A program made the translations under genes and the position numbers. Positions 18,160 to 26,815 of a stretch of DNA of 64,000 nucleotides are shown one piece after another (the first letter of the stretch is position 1; each line of letters begins with the position of its first letter). Location: positions 930,001-994,000 of the forward strand of contig NZ_AP023441.1 of assembly GCF_019976755.1 (NCBI RefSeq), given 5' to 3'. The notes under the pieces were generated by a model. That model was given only the letters and a program-made list of their open reading frames with translations. It ran no database searches and had not been told where the DNA came from. The DNA is from Nostoc sp. MS1. Its GTDB lineage: Bacteria; Cyanobacteriota; Cyanobacteriia; Cyanobacteriales; Nostocaceae.

Positions 18160-19005
18160 TTATTTTTGATATGTGCTTGGTATCAAAACTCCGTGTTTGG
18201 GACTAAATAATAATGCCAATACAAATAATCCTGAAACTACTAAAACAATTGCTGGGCCAGAGGGCAAATTATAAAAGTAGCTAAGATACATCCCGCTAAT
18301 ACTAGAAAATACGCCAATACCTGCACCTAAAATCATGACTTGATGCAGACGTTTAACTAATAGATAAGCGGTGGCTCCTGGTGTAATTAATAGTGATAAA
18401 ACTAAGATTACGCCTACGGCTTTCATACTGGCGACAATTGTTAAGGCAATTAACAGCATTAAGCCAAAGTTGAGCTTATTTACTGGTAAGCCTGCGGCTT
18501 GAGCGCCTAATGGGTCAAAGGTGTAAAATAATAGCTCTTTGTATAACAAAAAAACTACTATTAAAACGATCGCAGCAATGATGGCAGTATCACGCACTTC
18601 ATCCAAGGTAACGCCCAGAATATTACCAAATAAGAAGTGATTCAGGTCGATTTTATTATCTTTTTGAATAACCGTAATTAGGGTAACACCAAGGGCAAAG
18701 AAAGCAGAAAATACTATACCCATTGCAGCATCTTCTTTAATTGGCGATCGCGTTCTAATCCAAGCGATCGCAATGGTACTTATCACCCCAGCAATAAACG
18801 CACCCACAAATATATTAGCGCCGATCATAAAAGCGATCGCTAATCCCGGCAAAACCGAGTGGCTGATAGCATCACCCAACAGTGCCAATCTTTGCACCAT
18901 CAAGTAACTACCCACAACCGCACATAATAAACCTACCAAAATCGCAATCACTAGCGATCGCTGCATAAAGCCATATTGCAAAGGCTCAATTAAAGCTTCT
19001 AGCAT
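18160..19005 (-). CDS. Metal ABC transporter permease (ZnuB/TroC family)
   Basis: 281 residues, almost wholly hydrophobic with 8-9 predicted membrane helices. The ABC-3 family signature GDAISHSVLPGLAIAF is near residue 40, and the late LLITPGATAYLL segment is typical. It would form the membrane channel of a high-affinity divalent metal importer in the plasma membrane, together with the ATPase upstream and the binding protein divergently encoded at 20032. About 135 bases of STRR DNA separate it from the ATPase gene. Confidence 0.92.
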   Translation of the reverse strand: MLEALIEPLQYGFMQRSLVIAILVGLLCAVVGSYLMVQRLALLGDAISHSVLPGLAIAFMIGANIFVGAFIAGVISTIAIAWIRTRSPIKEDAAMGIVFSAFFALGVTLITVIQKDNKIDLNHFLFGNILGVTLDEVRDTAIIAAIVLIVVFLLYKELLFYTFDPLGAQAAGLPVNKLNFGLMLLIALTIVASMKAVGVILVLSLLITPGATAYLLVKRLHQVMILGAGIGVFSSISGMYLSYFYNLPSGPAIVLVVSGLFVLALLFSPKHGVLIPSTYQK

Positions 19006-19009
19006 AATT

Positions 19010-19140
19010 TAGTCATTAGTCATTGGTCATTAGTCAACAGTCCATAGTCCATAGTCAACAGGCAGAAAGTAGTAATATTCTTTTCTCCCTCATCTCCCTC
19101 ATCTCCCCCCACTCCCCACTCCCTACTCCCTACTCCCTTC
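19010..19140. repeat. STRR TTAGTCA/AACAGTC and CTCCCCACTCCC tract inside the ABC operon
   Basis: Heptamer repeats TTAGTCA and related AGTCCAT units, followed by CTCCCTCATCTCCC and CTCCCCACTCCC runs, fill the gap between the permease and ATPase genes. The repeat has expanded inside an operon without breaking the genes. Confidence 0.85.
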
Positions 19141-19938
19141 TTATGCTGCATCGGCAAAATAGATAACTTTACCGCCGTAAGCATGACTGAGGTTTTCTTC
19201 TGTAAGAACTTGTTGACGGGAACCTGTGGCGATTAATTCTCGATTTAGTAAGATTAAATCATCAAAATGGCTGATAGATTCGCCTAAGTCGTGGTTCACT
19301 ACTAGGACAATTTTGTTCTCAGCCGCTAGTTCATGGAAGACTTCAAAAATGACTGTTTGGGTTTTTTGATCAATACCTACAAACGGTTCATCAAAACAGA
19401 AGATGTCTGCTTGCTGTGCTAAAGCCCTAGCTAAGAATACTCTTTGCTGTTGTCCACCAGATAATTGTCCTATGGGGCGATCGCAATAATCAATCATTCC
19501 CACCCGTTCTAAAGCGTTTTTAGTAACTTGGCGACTCACAGCCGAGAAACTTCGCAACCAGCCTGTTTTCTTTACCCTTCCCATCATCACCACATCCCAA
19601 ACGGTGGCGGGGTAAGTCCAGTCAATTTGGCTACGTTGGGGAACGTAAGCAACTTTTCCCAACTGCTGCATCAAGGGTTTGTCTTGATACAGTACCTTAC
19701 CACTGCTGACGGGAACTAAACCTAACATTGCTTTCATCAGAGTGCTTTTACCTGCACCATTAGGGCCAAATATCCCTGTCAGCCGTCCCGGTTTGACTAT
19801 ACAGTTAACATCCCGCAAAGCTTCCTGGGTACGGTAATGTACACCAAGATGGGAGATATTAATTGCTGCTGTTGCTGTATGGGTATTAACTGATTCCAAG
19901 GGGGAACCAGTAGCTAAGGAAAAGTTCGCAATTCGCAT
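19141..19938 (-). CDS. Metal ABC transporter ATP-binding protein
   Basis: 265 residues from ATG at 19938 (MRIANFSLATG). The open frame goes on to 20049, but that would overlap the divergent binding-protein gene and add a hydrophobic stretch absent from ABC ATPases. Walker A GPNGAGKS is at 58-65, signature LSGGQQQR, Walker B DIFCFDEPF and the H-loop VVNHD. It powers metal import with the permease and lipoprotein neighbours. Confidence 0.93.
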   Translation of the reverse strand: MRIANFSLATGSPLESVNTHTATAAINISHLGVHYRTQEALRDVNCIVKPGRLTGIFGPNGAGKSTLMKAMLGLVPVSSGKVLYQDKPLMQQLGKVAYVPQRSQIDWTYPATVWDVVMMGRVKKTGWLRSFSAVSRQVTKNALERVGMIDYCDRPIGQLSGGQQQRVFLARALAQQADIFCFDEPFVGIDQKTQTVIFEVFHELAAENKIVLVVNHDLGESISHFDDLILLNRELIATGSRQQVLTEENLSHAYGGKVIYFADAA

Positions 19939-20031
19939 AATGTCATTTCCGAGACGTAAAAAAATGAAAAGATTATGAAAATACTGTAACTTGAAAAATG
20001 AAAGAAATATGAGAATAAATATAACAGTCTG
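19939..20031. promoter_or_regulatory. Divergent promoter of the metal ABC transporter
   Basis: A 93-bp AT-rich gap separates the ATPase start and the binding-protein start, so both transcripts must begin here or inside the genes. No clear Zur (TGATAATnATTATCA-like), Fur or MntR palindrome was found by eye. Confidence 0.5.
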
Positions 20032-21009
20032 ATGAATACAATCACTCACTCAAAAGCCAGATATTGCTGGAAGCCAGTATTGGCAGTAGTTTTAGCACTT
20101 TTGGTAGAAGGATGTGCCGCAGTTAACACTAACCGAAATACTCCAAATGCAGGGGGAAAACCGCGAGTAGTGGCAACTAGCACCATCATTGCTGATTTGG
20201 CACAGGAAGTTGGAGGGGAAGAAATCCAATTAACAGGCATCCTCAAACCTGGGGCTGATCCTCACGTTTACGAACCAGTACCAGCCGATAGCCGATTTTT
20301 GGAAGAAGCAGACTTGATTTTATACAACGGCTACAACTTAGAACCAGGGCTGATTAAGCTGATGAATGCGGCTGGGGGTAAAGTGCGGAAGTTAGCCGTG
20401 GGTGAAGTCGTTAAGCCATTACAGTTGGATAAAGGCAGAGGCGAGGTAGTTCCTGATCCTCATGTTTGGGGGAGTGCAGAAAACGCGGCTGCTATGGTTA
20501 ATAGTATTCGAGATGGCTTAATTGAGTTATCCCCCAAAGACAGAGAGAAATATACTCAGAGGGCAGCACAACTTACGAATGAGTTAAAACAACTGCATAC
20601 CTGGATTAATCAACAAATACAGACAATTCCGCCAGATAAACGTAAGCTAGTGACAACTCATGATGCTTTTCAATATTATGGACGAGCTTATGGGCTGGCG
20701 ATCGCAGGTACATTAATCGGCATCAGCACAGAAGAACAACCAAGTGCCCAAACAGTCCAGAAATTAGTAGATTCGATTAAAAAAACGGGTGTGCCGGCCA
20801 TTTTTGCTGAAACTACAATTAATCCTGCTTTAATTAAAACCGTTGCTCAAGAAGCTGGCATAGAATTAGCACCAAATCAACTTTATTCCGATTCCATTGG
20901 CGCTAAAGGTAGTAATGGTGATTCATATATTAAAATGATGGAAGCCAATACCCGCGCGATCGTTGAAGCGTTAGGGGGAAAATATACACCCTTTCAACTA
21001 AAGAAATAA
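20032..21009 (+). CDS. TroA-type metal-binding lipoprotein of the ABC transporter
   Basis: 325 residues. The signal peptide ends with the lipobox LVEGC (C28). Likely metal ligands are H78 (GADPHVYEP), H144 (DPHVWGS), H210 (VTTHDAFQYYG) and D287 (YSDSIG). A His at the third position is the TroA/ZnuA pattern; manganese-specific MntC/PsaA have Glu there. The His-rich loop of dedicated ZnuA proteins is missing. Zinc is therefore slightly favoured over manganese, but the metal is not settled. It is divergent from its ATPase and permease. Confidence 0.9.
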   Translation: MNTITHSKARYCWKPVLAVVLALLVEGCAAVNTNRNTPNAGGKPRVVATSTIIADLAQEVGGEEIQLTGILKPGADPHVYEPVPADSRFLEEADLILYNGYNLEPGLIKLMNAAGGKVRKLAVGEVVKPLQLDKGRGEVVPDPHVWGSAENAAAMVNSIRDGLIELSPKDREKYTQRAAQLTNELKQLHTWINQQIQTIPPDKRKLVTTHDAFQYYGRAYGLAIAGTLIGISTEEQPSAQTVQKLVDSIKKTGVPAIFAETTINPALIKTVAQEAGIELAPNQLYSDSIGAKGSNGDSYIKMMEANTRAIVEALGGKYTPFQLKK

Positions 21010-21190
21010 ACTTTAAATTTTTCCTGTATTTCTATAGTTAGAGGTTGTCCAAAAATATTATATATAAGATATAACCACAGGTATGTTATTCTCATTATAA
21101 GGGGAAACTCTAACTGAAGAAAGAATCAATTAAACATAGGATTTTCTAGATTGGTTTAGTAAACATAAGCTTTTAATTTCTGTACTAACC

Positions 21191-21538
21191 ATGAGTAACG
21201 AAAAAATAGAAAATCAAAATAATCAATCAGAAGAAATTAGACAGCCAGTAAGTCAAGATTGGCATTCTCGTGAAGAACCCACTGCTAAAGAAAGAAACTT
21301 AACAGCAAACCCAGGCGATCAAATCGACGATAGCAAATCTCTTGAAGAAAAAGCCAAACAGATAGCTGTAGATTCTCCAGACATTACAGGCGACCACATC
21401 ACAGTTCCTACATACTTCGTTGTAGACTACCCCGATGGTGAAAAGAAAGCACTTCACCATGTAAAAGACGCTGAAGAAATTTCTGATGTAATTCGTGAAG
21501 CTAGATTAGACGAAAACGGAAATCGTGTTTGGTGGTAG
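21191..21538 (+). CDS. Conserved-looking hypothetical protein, 115 aa
   Basis: Family not recognised. The first 65 residues are hydrophilic, rich in Glu, Gln, Asn and Lys and probably disordered. The second half (THVPTYFVVDYPDGEKK-like region at about 80-115) looks like a small beta/alpha domain and the protein ends in VWW. No signal peptide. ATG follows an AT-rich leader. A hairpin repeat and 67 bases separate it from the next unknown gene on the same strand, so co-transcription is possible. Confidence 0.6.
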   Translation: MSNEKIENQNNQSEEIRQPVSQDWHSREEPTAKERNLTANPGDQIDDSKSLEEKAKQIAVDSPDITGDHITVPTYFVVDYPDGEKKALHHVKDAEEISDVIREARLDENGNRVWW

Positions 21539-21556
21539 ACCTCAATTCGGATTAAT

Positions 21557-21582
21557 AGAGGCGTGAATTAATTCGCGTCTCT
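21557..21582. repeat. Hairpin of the AGAGACG(T/C) family
   Basis: AGAGGCG and CGCGTCTCT form an imperfect palindrome around GAATTAATTC. A near relative, TAGAGACGT with mirror ACGTCTCTA, lies at 63641-63666. Both sit between genes; followed here by an AT-rich run that could help termination. Confidence 0.6.
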
Positions 21583-21605
21583 ATATTAATTTTTAGAGGT
21601 TAATT

Positions 21606-22343
21606 ATGGCTAATATTACAACTACCAAACAATTATCTGATTGGCATACACAAGAATTAAAAGATAAAATTTTAGAAATAGCTAAAGGACACGATACAGA
21701 TTATTTAAAGATGAAAGTCAGCTTTTATCAGCAAGAATTAGCACCATATTTTGAAGAATTAAGCCGACGTAACCCATTTCCCCAAGTATCAGACCAAATA
21801 CCTCTAGTTGTAGGTGTATGGATACCAGTTTGGTCAAATATTCCCTTTCAAGATATTGTTCCGGGGAGATTACATGCACAGTCTTACCAAATATTTCATG
21901 ATGATGGCTACTACGCCAATGTCGCCCGTTACGCACCAGGGCAACAATCTAAATTATGGCAGAAATTTACATCAAAATTACCCGCCTTCGACTTAATGGT
22001 GTTGCAACAATACACTGTGCAAGATAATAATTGGCATATTCAAAATGTGGGAATCTTTCAGTCTATAAAAAATAGAGAAAAACCATTAACTATTGATGAA
22101 GCTGAGGAATGGTTTAACAACATAACTAAAACGAAATTACAATCACCTGATGCCAAAATCGATTTAAGACAAGAAGTTAAATTAGACAATATGGATAGAA
22201 ATACTATCAAAAAGTTTGAAAAAGCCTATCGTGCTGTTTCTTACCTAGAACATCTATACATAGACCAAGATTTTCGACTGATTAAAAGCCGTAGAGAAGC
22301 TACACAGCGACAGAGTTATACTATTGCTATCCGCCAAAGGTAA
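21606..22343 (+). CDS. Conserved-looking hypothetical protein, 245 aa
   Basis: Family not firmly recognised. A central block (GVWIPVWSNIPFQDIVPGRLHAQSYQ, split here only in description; about residues 70-115) faintly recalls the beta-barrel of plastid-lipid-associated/fibrillin proteins, but this is weak. The C-terminal third is helical and charged (DNMDRNTIKKFEKAYRAVSY). No membrane segment or signal peptide. GGTTAATT before ATG offers only a weak ribosome site. It may form a unit with the 115-aa gene upstream. Confidence 0.55.
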   Translation: MANITTTKQLSDWHTQELKDKILEIAKGHDTDYLKMKVSFYQQELAPYFEELSRRNPFPQVSDQIPLVVGVWIPVWSNIPFQDIVPGRLHAQSYQIFHDDGYYANVARYAPGQQSKLWQKFTSKLPAFDLMVLQQYTVQDNNWHIQNVGIFQSIKNREKPLTIDEAEEWFNNITKTKLQSPDAKIDLRQEVKLDNMDRNTIKKFEKAYRAVSYLEHLYIDQDFRLIKSRREATQRQSYTIAIRQR

Positions 22344-22631
22344 TCCAATTTAAAATTCAAAATTCAAAATTCAAAATTCAAAATTAATAAAAACAGGCGT
22401 AGCATAGGTTTGGGCATTTGGATCTGTATCATAATTTTTGTGAAATGTTATAAGGTGAAAAATCAGCCTATATTATGCTAGTAAAACGACTCATTGATGC
22501 AGAAATACATTAATCCTCAATTATATGAATGGTTTTTATAAAATCATAAGTTGATTCGTAATTAGTAATAGCCTCCGGCTTATCTACCAGAGGTGATCGC
22601 TTACGTAATTTATAATTAGCAGTTGTTTTAA
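22344..22631. repeat. STRR AAATTCA followed by a dispersed repeat
   Basis: Four to five tandem AAATTCA units (about 22352-22386) are followed by a 55-bp segment (22402-22456) that recurs with about 84% identity at 53589-53643, in the same position relative to an AAATTC repeat and a gene end. The rest, before the convergent YhcG gene, shows nothing further. Confidence 0.7.
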
Positions 22632-23708
22632 TTATAAATTACCAGTATCTTCTACTTTTAAAAAAATTGTTTCTAACTCAGCTTCCAACTGCTCAATAGT
22701 TGGTAAATTATTGTGTAATTGCTCAGGCAAAGTATCTTGTATTTGGTATGTAGAAACACCAATAGGTTTATAAATATCTCGTAGAGAATATTCTGCTATT
22801 ATTTTATTTTTGCTCTTACATAAAATCAGCCCAATTGTAGGCTGATCATTTGTATGCCTCAATAAATCATCTACTGCACTTACATAGAAATTCATTTTGC
22901 CAGAAAATTCTGGTTTAAATTCTTCAATCTTTAAATCAATCACCACAAAACAGCGCAAACGCAGGTGATAAAACAACAAATCAATATAAAAATCCTCGCC
23001 ACCTACTTCTAGATGATACTGACTACCAACAAAAGCAAAGCCAACGCCTAATTCTAGTAAAAAATCCCGAATGTGATTGATTAAAGCACGTTCTAAATCA
23101 CGCTCTAAAAAATCTTTTCCTAAATTGAGGAAATCAAAGTTATAAGGGTCTTTTAATAACTGTTGTGCTAATTCTGATTGTGGCTGAGGTAGGGTGTTGT
23201 TAAAGTTAGTAGTTGCTTTACCTTGGCGTTGATACAATTTACTCTCAATCTGGTGAACTAAAACATTACGACTCCAGCCATGTTGGATAGTTTGCTGTGC
23301 GTACCAGAGACGTTCGTCTATGACTTTTAGCTTTTCGATTAGAGCGATATTATGATACCAACTAATTTGTGCAAGAGGTGCTTGCACAATTTGCTCATCG
23401 TGGTAAGCTTCAGCAAACGCCCGCATATACTTGAGGTTTCTAGGTGAAAAGCCTTTCATCTCTGGAAAAGCTTTACGTAAGTCAGCCGCCAGCCTATCAA
23501 TAACTTTTGCGCCCCAACCTTGCTGCTGTTGCCGATGTATAATATCTCGTCCAATTTGCCAGTAAAGTAAGACTAATTCTTTGTTAACTGCAACTGCTGC
23601 CCTTAATTGGGCGGTGGAAATTCGCGTCTTTAATTCAGCTAGAAAATCTTCATAACCTACAATATCTGATTTACTGCTTTTAGAAAGTCTAGGTGTATTC
23701 TCTACCAT
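22632..23708 (-). CDS. YhcG-type PDDEXK nuclease domain protein (DUF1016)
   Basis: 358 residues from ATG at 23708; the frame also has an upstream TTG. The N-terminal half (ELVLLYWQIGRDIIHRQ, GFSPRNLKYMRAFAEAY, ISWYHNIALIEK) is the DUF1016_N helical domain. The C-terminal half (FDFLNLG through HYHLRLRCFVVIDLK) is the PDDEXK nuclease-like domain. Family members are widespread, often next to restriction or integrase genes, and some are implicated in defence or recombination. Here it is solitary. Confidence 0.88.
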   Translation of the reverse strand: MVENTPRLSKSSKSDIVGYEDFLAELKTRISTAQLRAAVAVNKELVLLYWQIGRDIIHRQQQQGWGAKVIDRLAADLRKAFPEMKGFSPRNLKYMRAFAEAYHDEQIVQAPLAQISWYHNIALIEKLKVIDERLWYAQQTIQHGWSRNVLVHQIESKLYQRQGKATTNFNNTLPQPQSELAQQLLKDPYNFDFLNLGKDFLERDLERALINHIRDFLLELGVGFAFVGSQYHLEVGGEDFYIDLLFYHLRLRCFVVIDLKIEEFKPEFSGKMNFYVSAVDDLLRHTNDQPTIGLILCKSKNKIIAEYSLRDIYKPIGVSTYQIQDTLPEQLHNNLPTIEQLEAELETIFLKVEDTGNL

Positions 23709-23817
23709 AAATACTTTATACAACCAACCAACTCTAACTTTACTGTATGTTGGCTAAGGTCACAGAAGGCGTAAAAATTAGAGCAAAATAGAAATGTAGC
23801 CTGTCGTTGATCCAACC

Positions 23818-25182
23818 TTGAATCAAACTAATTCTGTGCGTAACTTGCAAGAAACTCACTTAAACCGCGCTCGTGCCAGCTTGAGACAAGCACTGTCTTG
23901 GTATGGATATCTTCGTAAATCGGGGCATTTATCATATAACCCAGAGTTAGCTGGTTTGGTGAAACCGGAAATAGAAGTATTAAATTCTACACTTAGCAAG
24001 CTGGACTCTAACATAATTAGAATCGCCGCCTTTGGTTTAGTTAGTCGTGGCAAGTCGGCGGTGTTAAATGCCTTATTGGGCAGTAAAATTTTGCAAACAG
24101 GCCCCCTCAACGGTGTGACTCAATGGCCGCGTTCTGTACGCTGGCAACCAGGGGGAAAGGTCATAGTAGAGTTAATTGATACACCAGGACTAGATGAAAT
24201 TCAGGGTGAGTCACGCGCACAAATGGCGCGGGATGTGGTGCATCAAGCTGACTTAATTTTGTTTGTGGTGTCTGGGGATATTACCCGTACTGAATATCAA
24301 GCACTGCTAGAGTTACGCCAAGCACAAAAACCTTTAATTCTAGTCTTTAACAAAATCGACTTATACCCAGATACAGACAGAGCCGCAATTTATAAAAATT
24401 TACAACAATTAGGAGCAGGAAATCCTCAAGCCAAGCCGCTACTACCCGACGAAATTGTGATGATAGCGGCGGAACCTGCACCTATGGAAATACGGGTGGA
24501 ATGGCCTGATGGACAGGTGAGTTATGAATGGGAAACACCACCGCCACAGGTAGACGAACTCAAGCAAACTATTCTTAACATTCTCAATCGGGAAGGCCGA
24601 TCGCTCCTTGCTTTAAATGCACTTATTCAAGCACGGGACGCAGAAGCGGCGATCGCCCAAAAAACTATCGACATCCGCCAGCAAGAAGCGGAAAATATCA
24701 TCTGGCAATATACCAAATACAAAGCCCTCGCTGTAGCCTTAAACCCCATCGCCTTTTTCGATATCATCGGCGGAACTGTGGCTGATTTGGCTTTAATTCG
24801 TTCCTTAGCGCGGCTGTACGGTTTACCTATGACTAGCTACGAAGCCGGGAAAATATTAAAAACTATCTTAATGAGTTGCGGTGGCTTATTGTTGGGAGAA
24901 TTAGGCACTAACTTCGTGTTTGGTTTAGGTAAAAGTGCTGCTGCCTTAACCAGTGGCGATAATCCCACCAATATTACAGCTTTTGCAGGTAGTGCGATCG
25001 CTCAAGCTGGAATCGCTGGTTATGGTGCATATTCTGTAGGCAAAGCCGCACAAGTCTATCTAGAAAAAGGCTGCACTTGGGGACAATTAGGCGCTAGTAC
25101 CGTAATTGCTGAAATCCTCTCACAAGTAGACCAAAATACAATTCTGTATCGGTTGCAACAAGAATTGAATATGAAATATTGA
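23818..25182 (+). CDS. Dynamin-like / Era-type GTPase with C-terminal membrane domain (DUF697-like)
   Basis: 454 residues from TTG at 23818; a stop lies 18 bases upstream and no ATG is near, so a rare start is required. G1 is GLVSRGKS (73-80), G3 DTPGLDE (121-127), G4 NKID (near 178). The C-terminal third has hydrophobic helices (ALNPIAFFDIIGGTVADLALI and later Gly/Ala-rich stretches), as in DUF697 proteins. Members are thought to act in membrane remodelling, but the process in cyanobacteria is unknown. Confidence 0.85.
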   Translation: MNQTNSVRNLQETHLNRARASLRQALSWYGYLRKSGHLSYNPELAGLVKPEIEVLNSTLSKLDSNIIRIAAFGLVSRGKSAVLNALLGSKILQTGPLNGVTQWPRSVRWQPGGKVIVELIDTPGLDEIQGESRAQMARDVVHQADLILFVVSGDITRTEYQALLELRQAQKPLILVFNKIDLYPDTDRAAIYKNLQQLGAGNPQAKPLLPDEIVMIAAEPAPMEIRVEWPDGQVSYEWETPPPQVDELKQTILNILNREGRSLLALNALIQARDAEAAIAQKTIDIRQQEAENIIWQYTKYKALAVALNPIAFFDIIGGTVADLALIRSLARLYGLPMTSYEAGKILKTILMSCGGLLLGELGTNFVFGLGKSAAALTSGDNPTNITAFAGSAIAQAGIAGYGAYSVGKAAQVYLEKGCTWGQLGASTVIAEILSQVDQNTILYRLQQELNMKY

Positions 25183-25512
25183 GAATAAATAAAAATATTG
25201 ACTTAGTTATTACTATTGTTGAGAAATTGTCAACTTACATCAAATTCCTCTGATAATCGTGTCCAAATGCCATTTTCCGAGGCAATATAAAGGAGATGGC
25301 ATTTATTTGCTATTAGTGCAATAAGCACAGCATATATACCCGATTTCCTTCAGGATGGAAAGAGAGGGATTCCCAATAATAATTGCTCAAAAAATGGCGG
25401 TGTTTACCACCATACTATTTGGGAAGCCTATCTACACTAGAAATATAAGTCCTGAAGACAGTTAACATTCACAACTAACGCGCATAGCGTCATCAACAGA
25501 GGCAACAATATC
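25183..25512. other. Upstream region of cp12 with several inverted repeats
   Basis: No gene. It holds a 9-bp perfect inverted repeat (AAATGCCAT at 25265-25273 and ATGGCATTT at 25296-25304), short stems GTGC/GCAC (25316-25328), TTTCC/GGAAA and GGTG/CACC near 25400, and TTCCCAATA against TATTTGGGAA across 25369-25423. The transcript leader of cp12 is likely structured. Confidence 0.5.
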
Positions 25513-25791
25513 ATGACAGCAATCTACAACGTAGCTCCCAACGCTTTTAACGCCGACAAAGAAGAAGCTACAAATTTAGAAAAAGCCATCCTCACTGCGA
25601 TCGCAGAAGCACGTAATACTTGTGAACTAAACGGCGATGGTTCACCAAACTGTGCCGTAGCTTGGGACATTGTAGAAGAATTACAAGCTGAAAAATCTCA
25701 CCAAGTACAAGCCAAAAAACACAAAAATTCTCTAGAAACCTTCTGTGATTTGCATCCAGAAGCATTAGAGTGTCTCATCTACGACGTTTAA
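25513..25791 (+). CDS. cp12: Calvin-cycle regulatory protein CP12
   Basis: 92 residues. The core AWDIVEELQAEKSHQ (50-64) matches the CP12 signature. Two redox cysteine pairs are present: C37/C47 in the N-terminal loop and C78/C87 in the C-terminal loop, which ends ECLIYDV. In the dark the oxidised protein binds GAPDH and phosphoribulokinase and shuts down the Calvin cycle; thioredoxin releases it. The C-terminal loop that enters the GAPDH active site is intact. Slightly longer than the common 75-80 residues because of the N-terminus. Confidence 0.93.
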   Translation: MTAIYNVAPNAFNADKEEATNLEKAILTAIAEARNTCELNGDGSPNCAVAWDIVEELQAEKSHQVQAKKHKNSLETFCDLHPEALECLIYDV

Positions 25792-25901
25792 TTAATGCTA
25801 CAAATAGGCAATTTTAGATTGGAAAAATTAAATTTTATATTGGTTTTCAATATAAAATCACCAATCTAAAATTTTTCTAAATCCCAGCAGTTTTATGAAC
25901 A

Positions 25902-26621
25902 TTAATTATGCTGCGAAGTTCCAAATTTTCTTTGCGATAAGAAGCCTAAGCCAAACAATAGCAGTCCCGCAATTGCGGTTGGCTCCGCAATATCTGCTAT
26001 TGGTGGTTCTCCTTCCCGCAAAGTTAAACTAACAAATTCACCAACTAGTTGTTCACTTGGTGGTTCACATCCAATCACATCGTCAGGACATCTAAAAGTA
26101 GTAACTAAATTTAAACTATTTATAATATTTCCTGGGGTAGGTAAATTTGCAATAAAAATACCTTGCACCTGTTGCTGAATATCTACAAATATTGTTGGGA
26201 AATTCAAATTGAAAACAAATCCTCCAGGCAAGAGACTGGTAGTAGGAGGAGTTCCAGTAGGAATGTCTCCAAATGCAAAGCTGAGTGGAGATGCACTAGA
26301 AGTAACCAGATCGCTTAAATTATATATCCTGGGAATAAAGGTGGTTGGGATAGTATTAATTGGTTCAATAAAAGAAAAAGAAAAGTTTGTTAAAGGAAAA
26401 ACTCGATCACCACTGGGAGTAGTGATAGGACTATCAGTGTCGTAACTGAAGAATCCACTGTAGGTATCTGGAAGTCCAGAGGGAATGGAAATAGTAGAAG
26501 GAAAAAGTCTGACAGTAAAGTCGTAAGTGACAGTTGCAGCTAAGACTGGTATTTCTAGGATAGTAGCACTGAAAACAGTACCAGTAACCGCACCTATTAT
26601 TTTCCAGAGATTTTGATTCAT
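25902..26621 (-). CDS. PEP-CTERM sorting-domain protein, exported
   Basis: 239 residues. A signal peptide (about 1-29, ending ILEIPVLA) leads a beta-rich body with little similarity to known enzymes. The C-terminus has the PEP-CTERM tripartite signal: EPTAIAG, a hydrophobic helix (LLLFGLGFL) and a basic end (SQRKFG). Such proteins are exported and processed by an exosortase, often linked to exopolysaccharide. Function of the body is unknown. Confidence 0.85.
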   Translation of the reverse strand: MNQNLWKIIGAVTGTVFSATILEIPVLAATVTYDFTVRLFPSTISIPSGLPDTYSGFFSYDTDSPITTPSGDRVFPLTNFSFSFIEPINTIPTTFIPRIYNLSDLVTSSASPLSFAFGDIPTGTPPTTSLLPGGFVFNLNFPTIFVDIQQQVQGIFIANLPTPGNIINSLNLVTTFRCPDDVIGCEPPSEQLVGEFVSLTLREGEPPIADIAEPTAIAGLLLFGLGFLSQRKFGTSQHN

Positions 26622-26815
26622 AATTCATCTCCTTGTCAAATATTAAATATGAAACAAGTGGAAATCAGTAATGTCCAATAGTCAATCTTTTCACATCTTC
26701 TAAAATCAAAGGTACTTTAAGATTGATTAGCACTTTTTTATAGAAAAGATACTCATCTTTACGTAAACAGTCTAGTATTTGTACGGTTATTTCATCAAAA
26801 AAATATAAAGATGTG

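Noticed and set aside
19939..20049. N-terminal extension of the metal ABC ATPase
   Set aside because: It would overlap the divergent binding-protein start and adds a hydrophobic stretch unknown in ABC ATPases.
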